Counted from the first letter of the stretch, positions 9,634 to 19,883 are shown. The stretch is 64,000 nt of DNA from Corallochytrium limacisporum (GCA_002811645.1 PDIP01000005.1:181484-245483); one strand, 5' to 3'. The notes: generated by a model not told the origin, from the letters alone. Numbers and translations: made by a program.

Positions 9634-10950
9634 TTACTTGACGCGGCCGCCGGACGTAGCACTGGCTTTCTGGCTCGCAGTGGCTCGCATCTTTTCTGAC
9701 AGATCGATGCCAATCATAGAGTTCAAGCTTTCCGGCAGTTTGGTCATGATATCCATAATCTCTCCGGTCAGTTTGCTGGCACCAATATCACCACCACCAC
9801 TACTGACCATGGTGATCTTGTTGGCTTCACAGAGAGGTGCCGCAATCTCAGCCGCAACCTTCGGCAACTGCTGCAGGACCATGTCAACGATGGCAGCTTG
9901 ACCATATTGTTCGTACGCCTCAGCCTTCTTGTCCAGGGCGGCCGCCTCGGCCTTGGCCTTCTCACGGATAGCAAAGGCATTGGCCTCTCCCTTCTGACGG
10001 ATGGTCTCAGCCTTGGCTTCAGCCTCAAAGACCATCTTGCGGGCTTCACCTTTTGCAATTGTCTCTAAGCGGTACTTTTCGGCTAGGGCAGGTTTCTTAA
10101 CCGTGGATTCAAGCTCGCGGTCGCGACGTGCAATCTCCTGGGTTTCGACTTCAATCTGTTTCATACGTTCGACGACCTTGATTTGCATTTCTTCCTCAGC
10201 AATGCGCTGTTGGTTCTTGGCAGCCTGCAGATTGTAGGCCAGCTTGGCATCAGCTGCCTTAGTATTCATCTCCTGCTTGTAGACAGCGTCCTTGAGCTCA
10301 TAGTTGCGCTTGGCTTCAGCGATTTCGGTGTCGTTCTTGAACTTGTTTATCATCTTCTGCTCATTGGCTTTGGCTTCCCTGATCTTGGCATCCCTTTGAG
10401 CCTCAGCCGTACCAATGCGAGCGTCACGCTGCACTTCAGCAACTCGCTTGGCACCAAGGGCACGAAGGTATCCCTGTTCATCTTTCACATCCTTAATGGT
10501 GTAACTGACAATTGTGATACCCATGTTAGATAAATCCGTAGATGCAACTTGGAAGACAGCGGTAGCGAATTTCTGTCGATCTTGGTAAATCTCTTCCACA
10601 GTCATCGTACCCATAATGGCACGCTGGTGACCTTCCAGAGTTTCTAAGGCAACACGTTGGATCTCTTCAACAGTCTTACCAAGGAACTGTTGGATGGCAC
10701 TGCGAAGCATATCCTGGTACTGACCCTCGATTTTCACCTGAGCAACACCGCTGACGGAAATAGGTACACCCATCTGGGTGTACACGCGAGGGGAATTGAT
10801 GTTTAGAGTCATAACATTAAGACTTAGACGCTGGATTCGTTGAACGCAGGGAAACACGTATACGCGTCCACCAGTGATCACAGCAGGCTGGCTGTGGCAC
10901 ATGCCGGATACGACCATACACTCATCGGGACCGGAGGTTTCAAAACCCAT
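9634..10950 (-). CDS. Flotillin (reggie), flotillin-1-like
   Basis: A 438-residue membrane-microdomain scaffold (human flotillin-1 has 427). It begins [16 protein letters not shown], the conserved flotillin N-terminus. The frame is open a further 24 codons upstream to 11022, but those residues resemble no flotillin, so I start at 10950. An SPFH/PHB domain (about 1-190: [74 protein letters not shown]) is followed by a long Ala/Glu/Lys coiled coil (about 190-350) with the EA-rich repeats of flotillins. The C-terminal segment [22 protein letters not shown] is also diagnostic. It works as oligomers on the inner leaflet of plasma membrane and endosomes. Single exon. Confidence 0.95.
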   Translation of the reverse strand: MGFETSGPDECMVVSGMCHSQPAVITGGRVYVFPCVQRIQRLSLNVMTLNINSPRVYTQMGVPISVSGVAQVKIEGQYQDMLRSAIQQFLGKTVEEIQRVALETLEGHQRAIMGTMTVEEIYQDRQKFATAVFQVASTDLSNMGITIVSYTIKDVKDEQGYLRALGAKRVAEVQRDARIGTAEAQRDAKIREAKANEQKMINKFKNDTEIAEAKRNYELKDAVYKQEMNTKAADAKLAYNLQAAKNQQRIAEEEMQIKVVERMKQIEVETQEIARRDRELESTVKKPALAEKYRLETIAKGEARKMVFEAEAKAETIRQKGEANAFAIREKAKAEAAALDKKAEAYEQYGQAAIVDMVLQQLPKVAAEIAAPLCEANKITMVSSGGGDIGASKLTGEIMDIMTKLPESLNSMIGIDLSEKMRATASQKASATSGGRVK

Positions 10951-11657
10951 TTTTGCTGGTGTTTGAACAAACTGATTCTGAAAATATTGACACCAAGGGC
11001 GTAAGGATCGTACGTATGACACTTATTCGTCATTAGAAGAAGTCTTTGAAGGACCTTGAGTTAAAGCTCACAAGGTTCTGGATAACAACATTATACCAAC
11101 ACTCATGGAGTGGAAGAAAAGGAATCAACAATAGCATCATAACCCGGCATTTTGAATCCGGAGTGCTAGGTCTTTTTGGTTGTCGCAGCGATGGCCTGTA
11201 TACACACTTGAAACCTTCACAAAGGTGCGGGCAGCAATTCCCGCCCTTTGTGCGTCAGGACGTATTTGTTGGGTGGATAAATGTAGCAAATTCTTGCTCC
11301 ACAAGCAGAGACAGGTAGGGCGCTTGTATGGCAAGAAAAAGCCAGCAGAAGGATCAGCGCCACAAAATTAAACAAGCATCGAGGGAGGACATGACGGCGT
11401 CGACCTCAACAGCCAAAACCACATTTTCAAAAATACGGTTCAGTTCACGTACACTTCTGATAACATTCTGTGTGATTGGCTGAACAACGGGACTGTTTTG
11501 ACAATTGCTTTACGGTAGGATTCGGCTCTTGGCTTTTTTTCAGTGGGATCCATTATTTCCCCTACTGAGAGCATTTGAGCATTTAGCAACCGGCAGGGGT
11601 ACGATTTTCTCAAGCCAGGGCATATGCAAGTATCCACGTCTGCCAGCGGCGATCCAG

Positions 11658-11673
11658 TATATTCACTATTGAA
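11658..11673. repeat. 16-bp intergenic repeat, copy 1
   Basis: TATATTCACTATTGAA, identical to 19747-19762. Confidence 0.6.
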
Positions 11674-11829
11674 TCAATTCGCCATAGGAATTTGAGCCGC
11701 GCTTATCTGGAAAGGATCGGATGAGAGCACAAGGCCGGAGTTTTAATGGCGGGGTCTAGACTATACTGCTTCTGCAAGGGGCCCCTGCTACCGCTTCCTG
11801 TCCTTCCCCCCTCGCCGTCCCAGGAGGAA

Positions 11830-11841
11830 GGGGGGGGGGGG
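11830..11841. repeat. G12 homopolymer
   Basis: Twelve consecutive G in the flotillin/SDHAF2 spacer. Confidence 0.85.
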
Positions 11842-12210
11842 AGGAGGAACCAACACCCAGAGCCCATCCTTCAACTGGCGACGAGAAACCGATCCAAATT
11901 ACTCCTGGGTTGCCAGAATCTTCCCTCACTCTCCCTTTCCTATCGCCAAGGAATTCCGCATGCGGGCAGTTCGGTGTGCCCGGACCATTTCGGCGGTGTT
12001 ATATTCAATTGGCAATTGATTTCTCCTAGAAGACTAGCCAACCTGAACCCGGAGTCTCCGGCGGCGCTTCCCCCGGGCGTGCGGAGGCGGGAATTCGTTT
12101 TCCCGTCTTTTCCTGCTCCAGGAAAATAGACTCCCAATCGTTTCACGAGGGTTTCATGCATTGGTCGCACGGCGCAGATCAGCAAAAAGCAGGGAGACGG
12201 GGGAGGGTAG

Positions 12211-12310
12211 GTAAGTGGGCACCAGGTGCGGTTCATAGTTCATAAGGAGAGGGGCGGAGGCGGCTATTAGATGACAGAGTGGGACAAAGCATTGGAATAT
12301 CGAATTTCAG
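12211..12310 (+). other. Candidate 100-nt intron in the SDHAF2 leader
   Basis: The donor AG|GTAAGT is a perfect consensus and the acceptor ATTTCAG|G is good. It ends 42 bases before the SDHAF2 ATG. Sequence inference only. Confidence 0.5.
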
Positions 12311-12352
12311 GCATTGGATAATGATCAATGATAGCAGAGCATTGTCACAAGT

Positions 12353-12796
12353 ATGCTCAGACAGGCATTTACTCGCAGTCATCTCATCCGGGTGCCCATT
12401 TCGCAGCGCGTGCACATTCGCGCTCTGTTCGTCTCTGCCAATGTGCGGAAGGACCCATTGGGTGAAGAGGTCCACATTCCTAAGATTCCACCGATTTCTC
12501 GGGAAGGTGAGACTCGGGAGATTAAGTTGAAGCGCTTGACATATCAAGTCCGCAAGCGTGGCACTCTCGAGAATGACCTGATTCTCTCCACCTTTTTTCA
12601 CGAGCACAAAGATTCCATGAGTGATGGTGACCTTGAGTACTTCGACAAGCTGCTGGACGAGCACGAGTGGGATATATACTATTGGGCCACTAGGGCTAAA
12701 CCTGTACCAGAGAATCTAAAACACCCGATCATGGATAAACTCATTAAGCATACCAAAAATGAGGGCAAAGAAGCAAGGAGACAGCCTAACCTGTAA
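12353..12796 (+). CDS. SDHAF2: Succinate dehydrogenase assembly factor 2 (FAD insertion into SDHA)
   Basis: A 147-residue mitochondrial protein of the Sdh5/SdhE family, which promotes covalent flavinylation of the succinate dehydrogenase flavoprotein. The N-terminus (MLRQAFTRSHLIRVPISQRVH) is a basic amphipathic presequence. The family core is intact: RKRGTLENDLILSTFF (67-82), where RGxxEND contacts the flavoprotein, then YFDKLLDEHEWDIYYWATRAKPVPE (about 96-120) and LIKHTKNEGKE. It is a little short at the C-terminus (PNL then TAA). The TAA overlaps a GTAAGT string, but splicing there did not give a better ending. Single coding exon. It converges with MCM5 (200 bp). Confidence 0.93.
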   Translation: MLRQAFTRSHLIRVPISQRVHIRALFVSANVRKDPLGEEVHIPKIPPISREGETREIKLKRLTYQVRKRGTLENDLILSTFFHEHKDSMSDGDLEYFDKLLDEHEWDIYYWATRAKPVPENLKHPIMDKLIKHTKNEGKEARRQPNL

Positions 12797-12996
12797 GTCC
12801 AAACCCAGATGTCATCATACCATGTACCATAAATAAACTCCTTCAAACTTTATCATACAAATTTCCACAGCTCATGCCGGCGAGTGGACCTGTTCCTTGT
12901 ATCTTGTCTGCGGACTGGCCTGCGCGTTCTTCATCTGATATTTGGTCATAGTTTATTGTAATGATGCATGATTTTTTATGTGTGTTTTCTGTTTTC

Positions 12997-15243
12997 TCAG
13001 CGGATACGCAAGACCGCCTGGCCGTTGAACTGCTGCTGAATCTCCTCACGAGAACGGAGGGCATCCAGGACGCGCTTTACATCGAACTCATTGAAGCCCT
13101 TGCTAACACATGTTTCGATGAGACGGGAGGTCTTGACACTTTGACCAATATTCAAACGTTGCAGGATAAAGTTCTCAATCTCTGGGAACCGATTGGCATC
13201 CACACGAGACGTAAGACCCTCAGCACCGTTCAGGTGACCCTGCATTGCGGCGGTGAGGGTGGAGACTTTGAAAAGACGCAGCGCCTCTTCGACGTCCTCT
13301 TCGGAGGCAGTGTCGGACAGTCGGGTCTTGGCAATAGCCTCAGAGATACGGATCAAAGCCTCAAGTTGGCGGATAGTCAAGGGGATGGCAGCGCTTCGTT
13401 CGCCACGCAGCTCAGCCTCCCTGGCCTTTTGCCGGTAGCTTACGAATTGATCCTTGAGCAATTCAGCAGCGCTCTCGCTCAGACGAGGAGCAGCACGGCT
13501 GCGGCAATAGGCAATATAGCGCTTGAGGAGATCAAATTCAATCGGTCCCGTGGTCTCTTCATGGCGCGCAGTACCACTGTGCACACGTAAAACATGGCGA
13601 GCAATGTCAACATCGCGGCGAGTTTCGTGAGTGTCGCGAACGATGAAGATTAGATCGAAACGAGACAGAATAGTTGTCTGGAAGTTGATGTTGTCGCTGG
13701 CGTCCTTAGTGTCGTCCCACCGGCCGTAGACACCGTTAGCAGCAGCCATCACAGCTGTGCGACTGTTTAGGACAGTCGTAATGCCCGCTTTGGCAATGGA
13801 GATCGTTTGCTGTTCCATGGCTTCGTGGATCACCACGCGGTCGTCCTCGCGCATCTTATCGAACTCATCAATACACACCACTCCACCGTCTGCAAGGACC
13901 ATAGCCCCCGCTTCGAGACGAAACTCGCGAGTGCTGCTGTCGCGAATGACACTGGCAGTCAGACCAGCGGCACTTGAACCCTTACCAGAGGTGTACACCC
14001 CCGTGGGTGCAATTTGGTGCACGAACTTCAAAACCTGAGATTTGGCAGTACCAGGGTCACCCAACAGCAGTACGTTGACGTCACCACGTAGGCGCATGCC
14101 GTCCTTCAGTTGCTTACGAGTACCGGCAAAGAGCAGGCAAGCCACAGCTTTCTTGATGTCGTCCTGGCCGTAAATAGCTGGAGCAATGCTTTTGGAAATC
14201 TTCTCCCAAAGATCTGGAGTCTGACTGAGCTGACGGAAATCGGCTTCCTCTTGGGGAGAGAAGGACTGATTGGTGCGACCAGACCCCTCCACGTCCTCTT
14301 CGATGTGCAAGGCACGGATGTACGGGACTCGCGTGCCACCGGAACGACCTTGACCTCCGCGCTGGCGATTTCCCATGTCCGAGAAAGTATAGACACCAGT
14401 GATAATAACACGCGTACCCGGTACCACTCTGTTCACGAGGTACTGTTCGCAGGCGATGGAAATGTGACCTGGCAGTTCACCGGTTGGAACGGATTCTGGA
14501 GTCTCCTGAAGCTTGAGAGTCTGCACATCGATGCACTTGCATTCGTCAGCGAGAATAATGTAAGGATCCAGTGGGCACCGATCCCCCGCATCGGCACCCT
14601 CAAGCTTGGCAGTCTCGCAGACCCGGGGCAGCTGTGCACCACCAAGGCCGGGTTTGACGGCCTGGTCTCGAAGGCTATGGCACTTACGACACATGAGTTT
14701 GAGGTTCACGGCCTTGCTGCGGGGCATGTTTGCGGCAACTACAACACCAGGAATTTTGACAACCTTTGAGATATGAGTAGTACTGGTATGCAGGTCGCGG
14801 ATTTCCATCACCCGATGGTCAGTTTTGACCTGGATCTGCACCGGAGGGACCTGATCTGTCTTAACGCGCTCATTGTCCTTCTTTGAGATGAGCAATCTGT
14901 TGGCAATGAATTCCTTGGTGGCACTCTCGAAAGCAGGCAGTACAATGAGAGGCTGAGTGACTAGGTCCTCTGCGAGAGTGGAATTATGCGAGCGTAGATC
15001 ATTAATGTCAAGCTCCATGAGGTACATGTTCCTAGCCACCGATTGGGCCAACTGATCGCGGTATTTGAAGCCACCTGCATTCTCAAAGTGCTCAATGAAG
15101 TCGTAGAATGGTTTGCGGAACCGACTGGTAACGCTAGTTTCCTGTGCAGTAAGAGTGGACTGGTTCAAGTCACCCAGCTGGGAGCGGTTGACTCCACCGA
15201 TATCGTCACTTTGGTACACACGACCCTGGTCGAACCCCGACAT
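12997..15243 (-). CDS. MCM5: MCM5, subunit of the MCM2-7 replicative helicase
   Basis: A 748-residue AAA+ ATPase. The N-terminus (SRFRKPFYDFIEHFE) and the C-terminus (VLDALRSREEIQQQFNGQAVLRIR) are typical of MCM5. An OB/zinc region contains C185..C188 (CRKC) and later paired Cys (CETA..C223, CKC 235-237). The ATPase has Walker A GDPGTAKS (395-402), Walker B VCIDEFDKM (456-464) and the arginine-finger SRFDLIF (527-533) that completes the neighbour's ATP site. A winged-helix-like C-terminus follows. Role: DNA unwinding as part of the CMG helicase and origin licensing. Single coding exon. The leader likely has a 68-nt intron and two E2F-type sites lie upstream, both consistent with cell-cycle control. 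Confidence 0.98.
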   Translation of the reverse strand: MSGFDQGRVYQSDDIGGVNRSQLGDLNQSTLTAQETSVTSRFRKPFYDFIEHFENAGGFKYRDQLAQSVARNMYLMELDINDLRSHNSTLAEDLVTQPLIVLPAFESATKEFIANRLLISKKDNERVKTDQVPPVQIQVKTDHRVMEIRDLHTSTTHISKVVKIPGVVVAANMPRSKAVNLKLMCRKCHSLRDQAVKPGLGGAQLPRVCETAKLEGADAGDRCPLDPYIILADECKCIDVQTLKLQETPESVPTGELPGHISIACEQYLVNRVVPGTRVIITGVYTFSDMGNRQRGGQGRSGGTRVPYIRALHIEEDVEGSGRTNQSFSPQEEADFRQLSQTPDLWEKISKSIAPAIYGQDDIKKAVACLLFAGTRKQLKDGMRLRGDVNVLLLGDPGTAKSQVLKFVHQIAPTGVYTSGKGSSAAGLTASVIRDSSTREFRLEAGAMVLADGGVVCIDEFDKMREDDRVVIHEAMEQQTISIAKAGITTVLNSRTAVMAAANGVYGRWDDTKDASDNINFQTTILSRFDLIFIVRDTHETRRDVDIARHVLRVHSGTARHEETTGPIEFDLLKRYIAYCRSRAAPRLSESAAELLKDQFVSYRQKAREAELRGERSAAIPLTIRQLEALIRISEAIAKTRLSDTASEEDVEEALRLFKVSTLTAAMQGHLNGAEGLTSRVDANRFPEIENFILQRLNIGQSVKTSRLIETCVSKGFNEFDVKRVLDALRSREEIQQQFNGQAVLRIR

Positions 15244-15272
15244 GCTTATCTCTGTATTGGCTTTCTGTTGTT

Positions 15273-15340
15273 CTAGGATCGAATGAGTGTCCTAAAGAGT
15301 TTTGTTTACGTTCGCCTCGAATCACTCTTCGAATCCTTAC
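15273..15340 (-). other. Candidate 68-nt intron in the MCM5 leader
   Basis: On the minus strand, donor AG|GTAAGG and acceptor CGATCCTAG|A. The intron ends 29 bases before the MCM5 ATG. Sequence inference only. Confidence 0.45.
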
Positions 15341-15473
15341 CTCACTGAAATAGCTTTAAAACCATATTTGTAAGTACACCAGGTATTTGCCGTCCCGCGT
15401 CGTTTACACAGGAACCTTGGGCTGACCTGGACGGGAGACCTTTTTGGCCTTTGCTCCCCTTGGCTGGTTTTGC

Positions 15474-15487
15474 TTTTGGCGCGAAAA
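15474..15487. promoter_or_regulatory. E2F-type palindromic site upstream of MCM5
   Basis: TTTTGGCGCGAAAA contains TTTSGCGCSAAA, the consensus bound by E2F/DP dimers. It lies 230 bases before the MCM5 start codon. Confidence 0.6.
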
Positions 15488-15632
15488 GCTTTCGGTTCTC
15501 TTTCCCTAAATTCAATACAGAAGGTATGGGCAATGGAGGTATGAACAATCAGTGCGAGAGTAAAACCTGTGGCCAAGCGAAAAGAAAAAAAATTGGGGGT
15601 CCGAGACCGAGCTCGGCTCCTCTCCTTTGGAC

Positions 15633-15644
15633 TTTTCGCGCCGG
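15633..15644. promoter_or_regulatory. Second E2F-type site upstream of MCM5
   Basis: TTTTCGCGCCGG contains the TTTSSCGC half-site. It lies about 150 bases beyond the palindromic site. Confidence 0.5.
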
Positions 15645-15903
15645 TTTTGCTGCTGTGTTCCGAGGGGCTCCGTGCCATCTGTGGGTCCCTGCGAGTGCGA
15701 GATCCTGAGCGCTCGGACCCAATGAATCAATGTCATGACCTGGCTGTGGCCGCAGTGTGTCATGCCATTAGGCAAATAGTACAAGTTCAAGCCTTGAATG
15801 CAGTAAAAGTGTGTGACAGATGTAATATAAAACATACTCTTAGTGTGCGTTTAGTAGTGATCAGTGGGTGCTTTGTGGCACATCTTTGTAAACACTTAAT
15901 AGT

Positions 15904-18570
15904 TTAAGCATAGATGCCGTTGGTGAAGGATTCGTAATCGTAACCCTCATCGGTCTTCTCCATCTGAGAGATACAGAAAGCAGCCATGTCGGGTCCGAGC
16001 TCACGGATCAGGTCGTCCTCAGTGACATACTTCTTGTCACCAGCAACAGTCTTGAAGGACTCCAGAATCTGGTCCTTGGTGTCTGTGTCCTTCTCCTCAG
16101 AGACCATAAAGTCAATAAAGGCAGATAGAGAGATGAAGCCAGTGGCATCGGGGTCGACAATAGACATGATGCGGTCGAATTCAGGGTCACGGGGAGTGGT
16201 GGGCTCCTTGTCCAAGCTGGAGGTGGACTTGGAGCTCATGGCAGTGCCAGCAAGAGCATCACTGAGCTGGTAGCCGAGAGCAAGCAGGCAGGCACGGAAC
16301 TCATTGCGATCCAGAGTGCCATTGTTGTTCTTGTCAAAGTGGCGGTAAGCCTGGCGGTACTCCTGGAGCTTCTCCTCGGGCACACCGGACATTTCCTTGG
16401 CAATGATTTGATTGTTGACCGTGTTCAGAGTCTTGGTGTTCAGTGTCTTAATACTGTCCCAGGCGACAGACAGATCGTCCATAGTGCGGGTGGTGTACTT
16501 GTTCTCAAGGATCATGCGCTCGTCCATCTGCGCGTGCAGCTGGACCAGGGCCTGATAGTCGGCATCATGCTGAGCGATATCCTCAGACACCTGGTTCAAC
16601 TTGGCAAGCTTCTCGCTGGAGTCCGCAGCATCACCCTGGATAACCTCCTTGAGCTGATCCATGGTGGCCTGCATGGCCTCCGCCTTCTGGGCGAAGTCCT
16701 GGCACAAGGCATCGTTGTCGGTCTGGCGCTGCACTTCGGCCTCGATGTCCTGCTCGCGCTGGCTAAGGAGAGCGTCGATCTCAGACTTGCGGGCCTGAAC
16801 TCCGGACTCGTCAATGGCAGTGTACGGGTTGGAGCCAGTGGCACCCAGGCCAGCCAGGGCAGAGGCAATCTCGGAGAACTTGGACAAATCACCGCTGGCG
16901 GCGACCTGCTCCTTGACAGAAGCAAATTCAGCCTGCTTTTCCTTGGCAGAGTCCAGGTTGTAGGTCTTCACAGGTTCGCTAAGGTCCTCGGCGGTCGTAT
17001 CAGCGTAGCTCATGAAGCTGGTCACCTGCTTGGCGAAGGACATCCACAGGTCGTCGATTTGTTCCCAGGTAGCCTTGGCTGCTGCGAGAGCAGTCTTGCG
17101 AGAGGCAACCTTGTCCTTAATAGAGGCCCATTCGTTGCTGCTGCTCTCAAACTTGGCGTTGACCTCGTCCTGGTTGTGGTAGCCACCGGCGGCCAGCTGC
17201 TCCTTGATCTGAGCCATGGCATCGATGCGGCCGTCCTGAGCCTCGACCTCGGCAGTGAAGGTGTCGTGCTGCTTGATTAGACCCAGGACTTCAAAGAGGC
17301 CAGTGCCTACGCTGCTGTTCTCAATCTGACCGTTGTTGGCCTCAACCCACTTGCCCTGAGTGTCAGCCTTGCGGTTGAAGCGAGCGGCAAGGCGTTCGAG
17401 TTCCTCCAGACGCAGCAGTTCCTTCCGCAGGTGCTCGTCGGTCGCCTTATCATCACCGGAGAGCTGGTTCCAGGCGGCATCAATGGCCTTAATACTCAGA
17501 CCCTCAGCTGGGACATAGGCAGACCGTCCAGAAAGACGCAGGGTGGTCTGCAGAGTAGCGTAGTGGTTCTCAAGGGCAGCTTTCTGCTCAGACTTGGGGG
17601 GCTTCTCCTGGCTCTTGTACTCGCGGTAAGAGGCAATGAGTTGCTGGACCTCAGGGATCTGGGTGTAAGTGACACGGTAGGTCTCAAAGAGGGCAATCTT
17701 GGCCTTAATCCACTCAAGGAGGTCGCTTGCCATGAGATCGTACTCCTTCTTGGCGTCCTCGTGCTCCTTGGCTTGGCTCAGCATCTTGTTCAAACGACGG
17801 GCAGCTGCTTCCGCCTTGTTGGATCCGGAGAATGCGTGGTAGTACTGAGCAACATAGGTCATAACGGAGCGCTCATCGGGTTTAGCACTGCTAATCATAT
17901 CCTTGGCATCCAGGAGCTTGGGGATGTCCAGTTCCTTCTCGGCAACATCGAATGCCTTGTTCAGGCACTCCTCGGCGTTTGCCTTGTTCAGTTCATTGTA
18001 CTTCAGCAGATCAGGCCGGTGACGGTGAATCAGAGCGCAGAAGGCCAGACCGTCCTGGAAGGAAGTGTGGAAGTTCTGCACGTTGACATCGTCATAAGGC
18101 TCAGTCTTGCGCTGACACCACAGCAGCAGACCCTCCTTAGCGCTAAGCTCTTCAATGGAAATATCCTGAATCTGCCAACGAAGAATGAGAATCCAGATCA
18201 TACCCAAAATAAGCTTAAGGTTGTTGTCACAGATTTCCTCAGCGCTGACACCAACAAGCTTGACGCCCTTCTCTTTGATGAAGTCAAGGGAGACGTTGAG
18301 GTTCTGCAGCTTGTGAATGCGCATCTTACCTTTCTCAGGGCGGTTCAGCTTGTCGCCGCTGAGAACCTGCAGCAGCTGAATGAGCTTCAGACCATCACTG
18401 AAATCAGTCCCGATGTTCTCAATGCTAGTGCCAGCCTTCTTCAGCTGTGCATTGACCCAGGCAGTGAAAGCCTTGATCTGCTGGTTCTCCCAGTGCTTGT
18501 CCAGAACCAACTTGACCTCCTCTCCTCCGGCATTGGAAAGGTCACGGGCAGATTTGTTGATGTCCGTCAT
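15904..18570 (-). CDS. ACTN: Alpha-actinin, actin cross-linker
   Basis: At 888 residues it has the length of animal alpha-actinins with four spectrin repeats. Two calponin-homology domains form the actin-binding domain (about 26-135 and 140-250; FTAWVNAQLKKAG, DFSDGLKLIQLLQVLSG, LILGMIWILILRWQIQDISIEELSAKEGLLLWC). The rod follows (about 265-735). EF-hand 1 has a canonical calcium loop DKNNNGTLDRNE (746-757), and EF-hand 2 DPDATGFISLSA (806-817) is also plausible for calcium. Between them is a Ser/Thr-rich insert (SSKSTSSLDKEPTTPRD). EF3-4 are calcium-free in appearance, as in the family. It should be a calcium-sensitive non-muscle type, working as an antiparallel dimer on cortical actin. Single coding exon. 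A strong reverse-strand frame in the same DNA is a codon-usage shadow. Confidence 0.97.
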   Translation of the reverse strand: MTDINKSARDLSNAGGEEVKLVLDKHWENQQIKAFTAWVNAQLKKAGTSIENIGTDFSDGLKLIQLLQVLSGDKLNRPEKGKMRIHKLQNLNVSLDFIKEKGVKLVGVSAEEICDNNLKLILGMIWILILRWQIQDISIEELSAKEGLLLWCQRKTEPYDDVNVQNFHTSFQDGLAFCALIHRHRPDLLKYNELNKANAEECLNKAFDVAEKELDIPKLLDAKDMISSAKPDERSVMTYVAQYYHAFSGSNKAEAAARRLNKMLSQAKEHEDAKKEYDLMASDLLEWIKAKIALFETYRVTYTQIPEVQQLIASYREYKSQEKPPKSEQKAALENHYATLQTTLRLSGRSAYVPAEGLSIKAIDAAWNQLSGDDKATDEHLRKELLRLEELERLAARFNRKADTQGKWVEANNGQIENSSVGTGLFEVLGLIKQHDTFTAEVEAQDGRIDAMAQIKEQLAAGGYHNQDEVNAKFESSSNEWASIKDKVASRKTALAAAKATWEQIDDLWMSFAKQVTSFMSYADTTAEDLSEPVKTYNLDSAKEKQAEFASVKEQVAASGDLSKFSEIASALAGLGATGSNPYTAIDESGVQARKSEIDALLSQREQDIEAEVQRQTDNDALCQDFAQKAEAMQATMDQLKEVIQGDAADSSEKLAKLNQVSEDIAQHDADYQALVQLHAQMDERMILENKYTTRTMDDLSVAWDSIKTLNTKTLNTVNNQIIAKEMSGVPEEKLQEYRQAYRHFDKNNNGTLDRNEFRACLLALGYQLSDALAGTAMSSKSTSSLDKEPTTPRDPEFDRIMSIVDPDATGFISLSAFIDFMVSEEKDTDTKDQILESFKTVAGDKKYVTEDDLIRELGPDMAAFCISQMEKTDEGYDYESFTNGIYA

Positions 18571-18590
18571 GGTTTAATGATATGTGTAAA

Positions 18591-18733
18591 CTGAGTCACA
18601 GATGTGATAAACACTTGTTTGCAAGAAAAACACAAACAAAGGATCGCACACTTCCTAAGCACCAGAACCCATATGTACAGTGATATCATGAACTCTGTAG
18701 TTTAAATACCTCAACTGCTCTCCATGACCTTAC
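18591..18733 (-). other. Candidate 143-nt intron in the alpha-actinin leader
   Basis: On the minus strand, donor GG|GTAAGG and acceptor TGTGACTCAG, ending 20 bases before the start codon. The donor context is average, so this is weaker than the other leader introns. Confidence 0.35.
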
Positions 18734-19746
18734 CCTGTGTGCAAGCATGTACTTGGAACAAAGGGTAACAAATCAGAGCCTTCTCTTGCGGCCCTGAGCC
18801 CATCACACCAACCCATGCAGAGTCACTTTAGTTGTCTGTGCGATTGTGGTTCTCCAACCCCATGCAGCTCACCGTTGGAACAAGGGTAGCGATTCGCAGC
18901 AATATGCGTGTTCTTACTCGTAAAGACTCAAAGCCAGTCGCAAGCCTTGCTCTTATCGAGCTCTAGGGGTAAGGTGTCTCAGGACGACCCCCCGAGAGAC
19001 CCGCTAATGGTACAGGCATGAGAAATGTACTGAACCGCGTCGCTGAGAGAGGGTGTTTTTTCTCCCCTTTATTTGTGTTGTCCCTTTTTCTTTTCTCGCA
19101 CAGTAGCGTCCCACAGGGCCCAAAAAGAAAAACAGAACACGAAAGCGAAAAAAAAATAAAACACACAGCACAGACTAGAAGGGAGAGTCTCTTCGGGTGG
19201 TTCATCCTCCTCGCACTTCGGGTTTCTCGTCCAATCACAGACGAGATCTCCAATTTGGTACTATCAGAGGCGTGCCTTTGGGAAAGTCTCAACCAGCATC
19301 CCCAACTGACTGGTCTGGGGCGGGGCAAAGCGGGAAAAGGGCCACTGCTGGAAGCGGCCAGCCACAGGTAACCATCCAAGACTGCGTGTGTTGCTGCGTG
19401 CGTGTGTATCTGTGGGACGAAGTGGAGCTCTTTTTCCAATGTATCTCTTAGGCCGGCCATTCTCACTGAACCAATGAGGACAGTATGGGAATTATTAAGG
19501 CTCGTTGTTGCTGTGTGCCCACACTGCGTTCTTGGTTGGACAAAAAAAAAAAAAAAAGAGGTGTGAGCGAAGAGGAGAGACTCGTCGTGCCCATGGAGGC
19601 AGGTTTTGTAGGAGCCACACATCACTCTCAGTGACGGAATCACTGCGCAGGCAAAAACTGGGGACCGGAAGCAGGAAATGTGCGGTGGGTGCCTGTTGCG
19701 TGCTGTCGTGTGGGATATGAGCGTATTTGCCCGCCTAAACACTCGC

Positions 19747-19762
19747 TATATTCACTATTGAA
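19747..19762. repeat. 16-bp intergenic repeat, copy 2
   Basis: TATATTCACTATTGAA, identical to 11658-11673. It lies about 120 bases from two CCAAT-type boxes. Confidence 0.6.
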
Positions 19763-19883
19763 AATAGAATCCCAGTGTCTGCCGTGTGCAAAAATAAGGT
19801 GAAGCAGCGGGAGAAAAAACCAGGACCCTCAATCGCAGGTAACTCATTGGCCCCCTCAAGCCACTTTAGAATTACGAGCGTTG

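Larger units (their letters stand above)
10951..12352. promoter_or_regulatory. Divergent intergenic region, flotillin / SDHAF2
   Basis: A 1.4 kb spacer. It contains an ATTGG (inverted CCAAT) box at 11475-11479, one copy of a 16-bp sequence TATATTCACTATTGAA (11658-11673) repeated upstream of alpha-actinin, and a G12 run (11830-11841). A well-formed candidate leader intron of SDHAF2 lies at 12211-12310. No protein gene was seen. Confidence 0.5.
15244..15903 (-). promoter_or_regulatory. MCM5 promoter with two E2F-type sites
   Basis: A 660-bp spacer between MCM5 (start 15243) and the end of alpha-actinin. It contains TTTTGGCGCGAAAA (15474-15487), which contains the full palindromic E2F consensus, and TTTTCGCGCCGG (15633-15644), a second E2F core about 150 bases further from the gene. 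In animals and plants MCM genes are classic E2F targets, so the match of site and gene is meaningful. A likely leader intron (15273-15340) lies nearer the start. Confidence 0.6.

Noticed and set aside
10951-11022. 24-codon N-terminal extension of flotillin
   Set aside because: Flotillins begin at the [16 protein letters not shown] position; the extension has no similarity and is probably leader.
12790-12890. GTAAGT overlapping the SDHAF2 stop codon as a possible coding intron
   Set aside because: Splicing to nearby acceptors gives no SDHAF2-like C-terminus; the present ending is acceptable for the family.
16339-18594. Long plus-strand frames (313 and 387 codons) opposite alpha-actinin
   Set aside because: Their residues (Leu/Val/Gly-rich, no motifs) are antisense of the spectrin-repeat codons; a biased-codon shadow.
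18963-19742. 259-codon minus-strand frame upstream of alpha-actinin
   Set aside because: Composition includes poly-Phe from an A-run and no conserved motif; it spans promoter-like sites.
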